DNA of 64,000 nucleotides, taken from the NCBI GenBank assembly GCA_036272055.1, contig DATAZL010000125.1, positions 1-64,000 of the forward strand, in the 5' to 3' direction. Positions 51,201-56,615 of the stretch are shown here, piece by piece (position 1 is the stretch's first letter; every line of letters begins with the position of its first letter). Below the pieces are notes generated by a model. It was not told the DNA's origin. It made no database searches and was given only the letters and a program-made list of their open reading frames with translations. A program made the translations under genes and the position numbers. This stretch comes from DASZVB01 sp036272055 (GTDB lineage: Bacteria; Myxococcota_A; Polyangia; Polyangiales; Polyangiaceae).

Positions 51201-52680
51201 CCACGCTCGCGACGGACATCACCGAGATCTGGTCACCGGTGAGCCCGCGGATCGCCGACGACGTGAGCGACGCGAGCTTCGCCGGCGCGAGCGCGGCGAG
51301 CTGGTCGTCCCCCATCGCGGCGAGCTCCGACGCCGTCAAGCCGCCGAGCTGGGTCGTCGTGAGCGCCGACACCTGCGTCGCGGTCAGCGCCGCGAACGCC
51401 GTCGTCGTAAGCGAGCCGAGCTGGGTCGCGGTGAGGCCGCCCATCTGCGTCGTCGTGAGGGACGACAGCTGGTCCTCTGCGATGCCGCGGATCGCCAGGG
51501 CCTGGAGCGCGGAGAGCTGCGACGACGAGAGCGCGCGGATCTGCTCGGGGGTGAGCCGCGCGACGATGACGTTCGTGAGCCCCTTGAGCTGGGTCGACGA
51601 CAGGGCCGCGACCTGGACCGTGCCGAGCGCGGTGAACGCCGTCGTCGTGAGCGCGCCGAGCTGGATCGCGCTGAACCCGATGATCTGCCCCGTCCCGAGG
51701 GACGCGACCTGGGTGTCGGCGAGCCCCGGAATCGCCGCGACGGAGAGCGCCGAGATCTGCGTCGCATTCAGGGCGGAGAGCTGATTCAGGCTGAGCTCGC
51801 CGACCTGGGTGCGATTGAAGCCCGCGACCTGCCCGGGAGTGAACGCGGCGAGCTGGACGACGGAGAAGCCGTCGATGGCCGTCGTCGTCAGCGCGCCGAT
51901 CTGCGCGCCGGAGAGCCCGCCGAGCTGTAACGGATCGAGCGCGCCGATCTGGCCACCGTCGAGGCCGGGGATCGCCGTGACGGACAGCGCAGCGAGCTGC
52001 GACGAGGTGAGCGCGGCGAGGAGCGTCGCGCTCAGCAGCGAGACGTCGCTGCTCGTCAGGCCGGCGAGCTGCGCAGCGGTCAGGGCGACGAGCTGCGTCG
52101 TCGAGAGCGCTCCGAACTGCGTCGTGTCGAACGCGGAGAGCTCCGTACGCGTGAGCCCCTTCATCTGCGTCGTCAGCAGCGCCGCGAGCTGCGACGGCAG
52201 AAAAGCCTGAGCCAGCGTGCCGAGGGCGCCGACCTGGGCGGAGCTGAGCCCGCCGAGCTGTGTCGTCGAGAGCGACGCGATCTGGTCCGAGCTCAGCCCC
52301 TTCACCTGCGTCGTCGTGAAGAGACCGACCTGGGTGCTCGTCAGCGACGTGAGCTGCGTCGCCGTGAGCTGGGACATCTCCGTGTACGCGATCTGGGCGA
52401 GCTGGGTCGTCGTCAGCGCGGCGATGTCGGCGGCGCTGACCGACGCGAGCTGCTCTGCCGCCAGCGCGTGGAACTGTGCCGCGCTGAAGTCGAGCATCTG
52501 ACTGACGCTCAGCACCGAGACCTGCGGGGACGTCAGCGACCCGACCTGCGTCGTGCTCAGCGCGGCGAGCTGCGACGCGAGCAGCTCGGAGAAATCGTCT
52601 GCCGAGACGCTCTGCAGATCCGTGGTCGACAGACTCGCGATCTGCTGCGTGCTGTAGGACGAGATACGGGTGACGGTCAT
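42226..52680 (-). CDS. Giant octapeptide-repeat protein (3484 aa)
   Basis: A 3484-residue protein made of about 434 octapeptides with consensus [TS]-[TSAP]-[TSDA]-[QA]-[LVI]-x-[AGS]-L, for example LTTTQLAA-type units. The register is set from residue 2 and holds to the last unit (SDEQVEAL, then ADALV); a 7-residue unit near residue 171 is the clearest phase slip. No other domain, signal peptide, cysteine or transmembrane helix is seen; Lys is rare and Trp occurs only in a few octads. About one octad in five to eleven has Ala for Gln plus xGL, hinting at higher order. T-x-x-Q is a helix N-capping box, so short helical turns are plausible. Start ATG 52680; a GTG at 52749 is also possible. Function unknown. 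Confidence 0.85.
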   Translation of the reverse strand: MTVTRISSYSTQQIASLSTTDLQSVSADDFSELLASQLAALSTTQVGSLTSPQVSVLSVSQMLDFSAAQFHALAAEQLASVSAADIAALTTTQLAQIAYTEMSQLTATQLTSLTSTQVGLFTTTQVKGLSSDQIASLSTTQLGGLSSAQVGALGTLAQAFLPSQLAALLTTQMKGLTRTELSAFDTTQFGALSTTQLVALTAAQLAGLTSSDVSLLSATLLAALTSSQLAALSVTAIPGLDGGQIGALDPLQLGGLSGAQIGALTTTAIDGFSVVQLAAFTPGQVAGFNRTQVGELSLNQLSALNATQISALSVAAIPGLADTQVASLGTGQIIGFSAIQLGALTTTAFTALGTVQVAALSSTQLKGLTNVIVARLTPEQIRALSSSQLSALQALAIRGIAEDQLSSLTTTQMGGLTATQLGSLTTTAFAALTATQVSALTTTQLGGLTASELAAMGDDQLAALAPAKLASLTSSAIRGLTGDQISVMSVASVDALTATQIASLATDAVRGLTANQLAALDSTQLGSLTAVQVGAFDQSAMDALSTTQVTSLSSTALRGLTSTAVSALTADKVSALTPEQMAGLTQVALTGLTEDQVAALSTSQLRGLSTVQLGSLTTTAVDALSTTQLTALPGTTIVGLTAVQMNALSGTLAASLTSDQLAAMTSTQLRGLGADQVSSLSTTQVSVLASTQLAALTSTAVDGFTVAQLAALTTVQLRGLTSMAVAALDSSQFAALSSTQLGAFTETQLIGLTSTNTSQLVATELAALSPTQLGSLTSRAVAGLSEGQLAVLGTSQLTGLHSSQLGALVDTQWAALSTTQFNALTTTALGGLTAAQIGVLPTTQVGAMATTLVGALSSVQVRALTSSQVGVLTALQLDVLKTTQMSQLSTSGIGGLTTTQLATLTTTQVASLSGAAVTALNATDLTSLSTAQLAALTTTQLRSLTSTAIGSLTTTELGALSSTQFSALVGPAMSGLNEAQIASLGTTQLRGLSMAAVAALVDTQLGALATTQIAALATTAVGGLTASGMAALSTTQIGGFTLAQMPSLGAAALRGMASTQAAALTTTQLGGLTATQLAVLTTTAIDGITPAQLAALTTTQIRGLGAAQVSELSTTQIGVLSATQLSALTTTQLRGLTSTDVNELTAAEFSELGATQIAGFTATALKGLTTDQLALMTTTQVRALAAAQFGALTTTVLGALAPTQLASLATTTLVGLQATGVGGLAVTQLAALASTQIAALSANAVTGLTPDQVASLSTTQLGGLISTQLRALTTTALGSLTGAQLGAFVSTQLAALMATELTALSTVQLAAFASTQLGALSPVAMRGLGQDQVASLTTTQLTGLTTTQLGALTTSALGALTEQQITSLSTSQLRGLVNTEIAALADTQLGALSVTQLGAITSTALGGITSSGVSELSNTQLAALTPTQLSAFSASAFGGLTDEQMSALGTNQLRSLTASLLRGLTPTALGALTPTQLGAVSASMLAGLSPGALGSLTTTQLGALVTTQLAALNFAQLTGLTGDQLAGLAPTQLATFSSTQLGGLTPDAINGLTTTQAAALTTTQLTGVSPTTLSALDMTHFAALSSTQLAALTTTQIRGLDADNVFELTTTAVSALTSTQLGALTANAAQGLTEDQLGSLTTNQAAGLTSTVVRALAQTQLAAITDTQLAAMSTTAIGGLTFDELGSLTTTQLGALTPKQLGVLGVSQLLGLSSTEVSSLSTTQIGGFSAAQIEALTLGGADALATTQLSALTTTQVRGISAAGISSLDATGFGALASTQLAALTATQVAGLSSTNVNTLTTTELGALTSSQFAALTATAVQGLGAAQLAGLTTTQVRGLAGAAIGGFSSEQLAALTGQQLAAISTTAVSGLSSTQVAAFTPAQLSSFTTAQFAALSPTAVSGLSDVQVAALPVTELGAMTATELGAMTTTAVSGLSAAELSTLTTTQLRGLSPAAVSQLDAGQISTLSTTQVAAFSPTQLGSLTRTDVGEFAATQLAAWTSTQITALTTSAVLGLTAAQITSLSTNQLRGLTGSSLGALVDTQLAAMTPAQFASLTTTTVRGLTSTQLSSLTAGQLATLTTGQMAALSPTAFDGLPVASLAALTPAQLGSVTPSQLRELATTQLASLSAAALAAFTTTAITGLVDTQVGALSLAQLGALTTNQVSALSAAAIGGLGIDDVASLGATQVAALTSTQMNALRDSQVVALTPAQVAGLTSTQLRGLTATQVGDFTVAQIGALGGAQLASLTAAETFGLTSTQVAAFTPAQLTSLDTTQLAALSTTAIAGLTTTGLAALTTTKLSAMTAAQIGALPTELVSRLTTTQVAGLTTNEVGGLLDTQLAAFALTQLAALAPSQVAALSTIAVSGLTAAEMSSLSGPQLAALSNRAVNALTSDQFGAISAAQLSALTTTQVAQLSLDVVAAMPLSDFSAFSSDQFAALTPSQLSALTETQVASMPPSLIATLRTTQVSGLVDTQVAALTLAQIQALSPAQLAALSGLGVSGFSLDAIGALTSTQLGALSAAQIGSLSQDQVSALGPAQVQALATTQLRSLAPSQVSAMTEDQVAALTATQIGDLGAVQLGALADTQVAALGAAQLAALQTGQIGALSTTGIRGLTAAELGTLTTRQLASMTSVQFGALTTDQIGTLTTTQMGVLTAVELSGVATTQAAVLTSAQIAAMNATQLASLSTRAVSGLTTTQIASFTTTRLAQLTPAQIASLTTTQVGVLSVGQVAGLTTTQIAGLTGTEIAAFDTNQLRVLTIAQVGALTAPQLDAFTSTEVSALANTQLVALAPTQIASLGTTGIPGLTTTAFAALTTRQLGALTAVQTGALTTTQAATLTPAELLALSTTGINGFTSTLVSALTPAQLTSLTTTQLGSLSPDGITGLLPAQFAALPATGFAALTPLELSGLTTTQVQALPTTRIAAFNTTQLPGLTPATLGSLTAAQVLSLTTTELANLAPGQIAGFDSTQVAVLRANQIAALATTQVAALSSTGISGLTPAGFAALSGDQLAALTPRQLGSLTSTQAAALTVPILSALTLAQVNGFSSTDVGALGVAQLAALSTNQVASLSSTGIGGLTAAQMGSLATTQLAALTNAQIAALSTAAVSGLTSNLIGALSSTQLASLSGTGVAALTTTVVSALTTTQMALLTETEINGLASSQVAALSTTQVGALSEDQVASLSTTGVTGITSSQVAALTTTQLAALSVDQVGALSGTAISGLTATAFATLSTEQFVSLSSTGITGLSATQIASLTTDQLELLSGAELSGLTPVQVGALSPTQFAALLPEQVGALSSTGVTGLTATHFGEITSTQFAGLTSTELGSLTTTQIGFLSTTQITALTPAQLAGLQRLQIRALGPAQLAAVSTTQLRSLSGTQISNLTATEFQALSADQLGTLTADQVGVLTAAQLGAFADSMNSLVATQLTQITTTTMTMLSAATIRSLTTTTIESLGGAQLAALTPDQIASMSDEQVEALADALV
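42240..52660. repeat. 24-bp coding repeat, about 430 imperfect copies
   Basis: The DNA shows an almost unbroken 24-bp period matching the octapeptides, with the commonest minus-strand codons giving CTGACGACGACGCAG-like words. Copies are diverged, so most neighbours share only 60-80% identity by eye, but near-identical pairs occur. The period being a multiple of three and free of stops leaves long open frames on the opposite strand and in other frames; none is considered a gene. Confidence 0.85.
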
Positions 52681-53064
52681 CGAGAACGCGATCGTGCCGG
52701 GACGCGGGCGACGGCCTGCCCCGGATATCGAAAAATGCCACGCCCGCACGAGTGTCGCTCGCGAAAACGCCGTGAAAAACGCACGCCGTTCACGTCAATC
52801 CAATGACGGTCGCGCACCTCCGTCGGTGTTGAGCGAAGCCGTGTGGGAGCACACACCACACAGTCGTCGGCTCTCTTATCGGGGAGCCCTCTTCGTCGCG
52901 GTCGTCGGCGCGCGTCGCTTTGCGATGCCCATGCGTAAGTAAGCTCCGTATCCGAACGCCCACGGACGCCGAGCGGCGAGCCGCCGGTAATTCGCGCCGC
53001 GATGGGAGCCCCCATCTACGCCCCGTCGAACGCATCGACCCGGTGTCATGCTGCGTCCCACGTC
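52681..53064. promoter_or_regulatory. 384-bp divergent region between the giant gene and the PfpI gene
   Basis: Contains the promoter of the giant-protein/OGT operon on the minus strand and of the PfpI gene on the plus strand. No clear -35/-10 or dyad is seen. An in-frame GTG extension of the giant protein to 52749 would start just inside it. Short open frames here are not convincing. Confidence 0.4.
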
Positions 53065-53823
53065 ATGAAGAAGGTCCTGGTTCCGCTTCCCTCGTACGGC
53101 TTCGATCCGACGGAGTCCGCCGTGCCCTGGAGCCGGCTAAAGCGAGCGGGACACGTGCTGACATTTGCAACACCGTCGGGGAAGGTCGCGGAGGCGGACC
53201 GGTGCATGGTCACCGGCGTCGAGCTCCCGAGATTGTTGCGCGCGTCACTTATGGCGGAGCCCGACGCGGTCGCTCGCTATCACGAGATGGCGGGGTCGAC
53301 CGAGTTCCTGAACCCGATCAGCTACTCGTCGATCGACCCTGACGGGTACGACGCGCTCCTCTTGCCGGGCGGCCACGACAAGGGGATGCGCGAGTATCTC
53401 GAGGACGACCGGCTCAAGTCCGCGGTCGCGCAGTTCTTCGCCGACGGCAAGGTCGTCGGAGCCATCTGCCACGGGACGCTGCTCGCGGCGCGCTCGCGCA
53501 AGAGCGAGAAATCCGTGCTCTGGGGCCGAAAGACGACCGGGCTCACCCGCCGGCAGGAGCTGGTCGCGTGGTGGCTCACGCGGTTCACGCTGGGCGACTA
53601 CTACCGTACCTACCCGCTCCCCATGGCCGACGAGCTGATCATGAATCTTCGTTCACCTGACGACTACGCCGCCGGCCCGGGGTTCCCCATCCCCCTCGAG
53701 CGCGATAGCAATACGCGCCTCGATGCCGGCTTCACGGTACGGGACGACAATTATCTGTCGGCGCGCTGGCCGGGAGACGCCCACCGCTTCGCCGATGAGC
53801 TCAACGGAATGCTCCTCACCTAG
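53065..53823 (+). CDS. DJ-1/PfpI family protein
   Basis: A 252-residue class I glutamine-amidotransferase-like protein. KKVLVPLPSYGFDPTESAVPW, the YDALLLPGGHDKGMREYL strand and GKVVGAICHGTLLAA with nucleophile Cys135 at the elbow are clear. The Lys/His context resembles Hsp31/YhbO-type glyoxalase, chaperone or amidase members; the longer C-terminal part (LVAWWLTRFTLGDYY) is family-specific. Start ATG 53065. It precedes the two-component genes by 50 bases on the same strand and could be part of a stress unit. Confidence 0.88.
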   Translation: MKKVLVPLPSYGFDPTESAVPWSRLKRAGHVLTFATPSGKVAEADRCMVTGVELPRLLRASLMAEPDAVARYHEMAGSTEFLNPISYSSIDPDGYDALLLPGGHDKGMREYLEDDRLKSAVAQFFADGKVVGAICHGTLLAARSRKSEKSVLWGRKTTGLTRRQELVAWWLTRFTLGDYYRTYPLPMADELIMNLRSPDDYAAGPGFPIPLERDSNTRLDAGFTVRDDNYLSARWPGDAHRFADELNGMLLT

Positions 53824-53872
53824 CGCGGGTTAAGAGAGCTTCCGCTTCAACCCCCAGCCGATCCCGGATTTC

Positions 53873-54532
53873 ATGAAGGTTCTCGTCGTCGAAGACAGCA
53901 AAAGGCTCGGCAGCTTCCTGAAGCGCGCGCTCGAAGAAGAGGGCTACGTGACCGACATCGCGGTCGACGGAGCGACCGCCCTCGCCCAGGCCGAGAGCAT
54001 CCCCTACGACGTCATCGTCCTCGACTGGATGCTCCCCGACATCGACGGCGTGCGCGTCTGCCGCGAGCTCCGCGCGCGCGGCGTACCCATCCCGATCATC
54101 ATGCTGACGGCGCGGGCGGAGGTCGCCGAGCGCATCACCGGCCTCGACGCCGGCGCGGACGACTACATCGTCAAGCCGTTCGATCTCGGCGAGTTTCTGG
54201 CGCGAGTGCGTGCCCGTGCCCGGCGCGAGGTGGGCGGGAACGCGATGGTCATCGGACCGCTCATGATCGACCGCGCCGAACGGCGCGCGGTGCTCGCCGG
54301 TGAGGTGCTGTCGCTCACCCCGCGCGAGTTCGCGCTGCTCGCGCACCTCGCGCGCAGCACCGGCCGCGTCGTCCCGCGCACCGAGCTCCTCTCCAAGGTG
54401 TGGGAGACGATGTTCGACCCCGGCTCGAACGTCATCGAGGCGCACATCAAGAACCTGCGCGAGAAGCTCGGCACGCACGCGACGATGATCGAGACCGTGC
54501 GCGGCACCGGCTACCGCCTCGTCGTCCCGTGA
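53873..54532 (+). CDS. OmpR-family response regulator (metal-response type)
   Basis: A 219-residue regulator. The receiver domain has VVEDSKRLG, phosphoacceptor Asp51 in VLDWMLPDIDG and the conserved Lys in DDYIVKPFD. The C-terminal winged HTH includes LTPREFALLAHLARSTGRVV and VIEAHIKNLREKLG. It overlaps its kinase by 4 bp. Size and sequence match CusR/CopR/CzcR-like regulators, and the efflux operon downstream is the likely target. Confidence 0.92.
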   Translation: MKVLVVEDSKRLGSFLKRALEEEGYVTDIAVDGATALAQAESIPYDVIVLDWMLPDIDGVRVCRELRARGVPIPIIMLTARAEVAERITGLDAGADDYIVKPFDLGEFLARVRARARREVGGNAMVIGPLMIDRAERRAVLAGEVLSLTPREFALLAHLARSTGRVVPRTELLSKVWETMFDPGSNVIEAHIKNLREKLGTHATMIETVRGTGYRLVVP

Positions 54533-55950
54533 GGCTCCGGAACCGCGTCACCCTCGCCGTCACGACGGTGACGGTGCTGACGCTCGCGGCAGCGTCGGTC
54601 ACGACGCTGCTCCTCGTGCGTCGCGAGGAGCTCCACGACCTCGATCGCGCACTCTACGCACAGGCGCGCCTCGTCGCGCGTCTCGTCGCGATGACGGACC
54701 CGCAGCACCCGGTCCTGACGGCGGGCTCCGCGGACATCCCGGAACATTACGAGCCGAGCACGCAATACGTCGTCGTCTACGACAACAACGGCGCGCCCGT
54801 CGCGTCGCAGAGCTTCACGTCGGTTCCGCGCTTCACGGACCTCGGCGTTCGCGGTCGCCTGCCGCAGGACGGCGTGAGCGTCGATCTCGACGACGGCGGC
54901 AAGAGCCTCCGTGGCGTCGTCATCCCGATGCGACGGAACATGGGCTACTCGCTCCTCTACGCCGGCTCGCGCGCGGAGGTCGACGCCGACGTCGTGTTCC
55001 TGACCCGCCTCTACACGATCTTGCTCGTCGTCGCGGGTATCCTCACGACGATCGTGGCGCGCTGGCTCGGCCGCCGGCTCTCGAGCGACGTCCAGGAGAT
55101 CGCGTCGATCGCACGCACCGTCGCGCGCGGCGATCTGGCCGCACGCTCCGGCGGACGCGTGCGCGGCAGCACCGAGACGAGTGAGCTCGCGGACGACCTC
55201 GACCACATGATAAGCCAGCTCTCCGCGCTGGTCGTCGCTCAGCGGACGTTCATCTCGCACGCCGCGCACGAGCTCATGTCGCCGCTCGCGACCCTGCGCG
55301 GCGAGCTCCAGCTCGCGCTGCGCCGCCCGCGCAGCGTCCACGAGCACGAGCACGCGCTGAAGCAGGCACTCGACGACGTCGAGGCGCTCGTCACCCTGTC
55401 GGAAGACCTGCTCACACTGGCCCGCGCCGAGACGTCAGCGAACGTCGCTGCAGAAACGGTCCTGTCGGATCTCGTCGCCGACGCGGCGCGCGCCGCGAAG
55501 GGCGGCGCGATGGCGAGGAGCGTCGCCATCGTCGAGCCGCCGAAGGAAGCGGGCGCCGGCGCGACGCGGTTGATGGGCGCGCGCCGCGAGCTGTCGCGCG
55601 CGCTCCGCAACCTGATCGACAACGCCGTTTCGCACAGCCACGACGGCCAGACCGTCGTCGTCTCGGTCGGTCTCGACGGCGCGGAAGCGCGCGTGACCGT
55701 CGAGGATCAAGGTCCGGGCGTCTCAGTGCAGGATCGCGAGAGCGTCTTCGAGCCGTTTTTCCGGGGTGCGCGAGAACGTGGAGAGAGCGATCAGGGCGTC
55801 GGTCTAGGTCTCGCCATCGCCCGGCAGATCGCGCGGCGGTTCGGCGGAGACGTCGAGCTCGACGGAAGCTTCGGCCCTCCTGGCGCGCGCTTCGTGCTGC
55901 GCCTCTGCAGGGCGCACTCGGTCGACGAAATAAGTAAGACTCGTTCTTGA
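54529..55950 (+). CDS. Sensor histidine kinase (heavy-metal sensor type)
   Basis: A 473-residue membrane kinase. Two transmembrane helices (about 7-29 and 161-183) bracket a periplasmic sensor domain. A HAMP linker follows, then the H-box HAAHELMSPLATLRGELQ with His247, N-box RNLIDNAVSHS, G1 DQGPGV, F-box VFEPFFRG and G2 GVGLGLAIARQIA. GTG start overlaps the regulator stop. The ligand is not readable; heavy metal is inferred from the efflux genes. Confidence 0.92.
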   Translation: MRLRNRVTLAVTTVTVLTLAAASVTTLLLVRREELHDLDRALYAQARLVARLVAMTDPQHPVLTAGSADIPEHYEPSTQYVVVYDNNGAPVASQSFTSVPRFTDLGVRGRLPQDGVSVDLDDGGKSLRGVVIPMRRNMGYSLLYAGSRAEVDADVVFLTRLYTILLVVAGILTTIVARWLGRRLSSDVQEIASIARTVARGDLAARSGGRVRGSTETSELADDLDHMISQLSALVVAQRTFISHAAHELMSPLATLRGELQLALRRPRSVHEHEHALKQALDDVEALVTLSEDLLTLARAETSANVAAETVLSDLVADAARAAKGGAMARSVAIVEPPKEAGAGATRLMGARRELSRALRNLIDNAVSHSHDGQTVVVSVGLDGAEARVTVEDQGPGVSVQDRESVFEPFFRGARERGESDQGVGLGLAIARQIARRFGGDVELDGSFGPPGARFVLRLCRAHSVDEISKTRS

Positions 55951-55953
55951 AAG

Positions 55954-55982
55954 CCTGAAGAAACATTCATCGCGACTTCAGG
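55954..55982 (+). promoter_or_regulatory. Stem-loop after the kinase gene
   Basis: CCTGAAG (55954-55960) pairs with CTTCAGG (55976-55982) across a 15-base loop, directly after the kinase stop and 36 bases before the AAA+-like gene. No U-run follows, so it may be an operator or attenuator rather than an intrinsic terminator. Confidence 0.4.
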
Positions 55983-56017
55983 CGCGGCACGCGCAGCAAG
56001 GATAGAACTTTCCGAGC

Positions 56018-56578
56018 ATGGCAACTCCCCGCCCCCGGCCCGGTGACGCCGGCGGTACCGCCCCGGAAAAGAGCCGCCCCCTCGCGTCGCGCGGCCGATC
56101 GAAGGACGCGCCGTGGCTCCAGCGCCTGGAGGACCTTGCACACTCGCCCCTCACACCGGTGCTCCTGGTGGGGCCTGGTGGGGTCGGTGCCGCGCGACGC
56201 TTGCACCGGCTGACTTACCCCGGCAGTCGGTCGCCGTTCGTGCACGTCGACTGCACGTGGCTCCCCGAGCGCGACGTCGGCCGTCTGCTCTTCGGCTCCG
56301 AGAGCGCGGCAAAGATCGAGCGCGGCTTCGTCGAGCGCGCGAACGGCGGGACGCTCTTTCTCGACGACATAGAAGAACTTCAGAGTGGTGAGCAGGCCCG
56401 CATCGCGGAGCTGCTCGACTCGATGCGATTCCGGCGAATCCTGGGTCAGAACGACGTCGAGGTGAGCCTCCGCGTCGTCGCGTGCCTCGCCGGAACCGAA
56501 ACTGACGCGGTAGCGACGGGCCGTCTCCGTCGCGATCTCCACGCCCGGCTCAGCGTGCTGCCGGTCGTGCTCCGATGA
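56018..56578 (+). CDS. Degenerate enhancer-binding-protein-like AAA+ fragment
   Basis: A 186-residue protein matching the core of sigma-54 activators only. LVGPGGVGAARRLHRL is at the Walker A site but lacks the Lys-Glu/Thr of GExGxGKE. FVHVDCTWL and GGTLFLDDIEEL (Walker B) and RLRRDLHARLSVLPV (the RxDLYYRLxVxPI motif) are recognisable. The GAFTGA loop between them is missing, replaced by SAAKIERGFVERAN. No receiver or HTH domain exists. It therefore cannot be a normal activator, yet the frame is intact and it sits 37 bases before czcA. It could be a regulatory decoy or a partner protein. Confidence 0.7.
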   Translation: MATPRPRPGDAGGTAPEKSRPLASRGRSKDAPWLQRLEDLAHSPLTPVLLVGPGGVGAARRLHRLTYPGSRSPFVHVDCTWLPERDVGRLLFGSESAAKIERGFVERANGGTLFLDDIEELQSGEQARIAELLDSMRFRRILGQNDVEVSLRVVACLAGTETDAVATGRLRRDLHARLSVLPVVLR

Positions 56579-56615
56579 ACCCAAACTGCTCCGCACGCCA
56601 CGTGCTCGTCCCATC

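Noticed and set aside
42226..52680. TAL-effector or ankyrin-like protein
   Set aside because: Units such as LTPEQ resemble the first helix of TAL repeats, but the period is 8, not 33-35, and there are no repeat-variable residues or nuclear/secretion signals.
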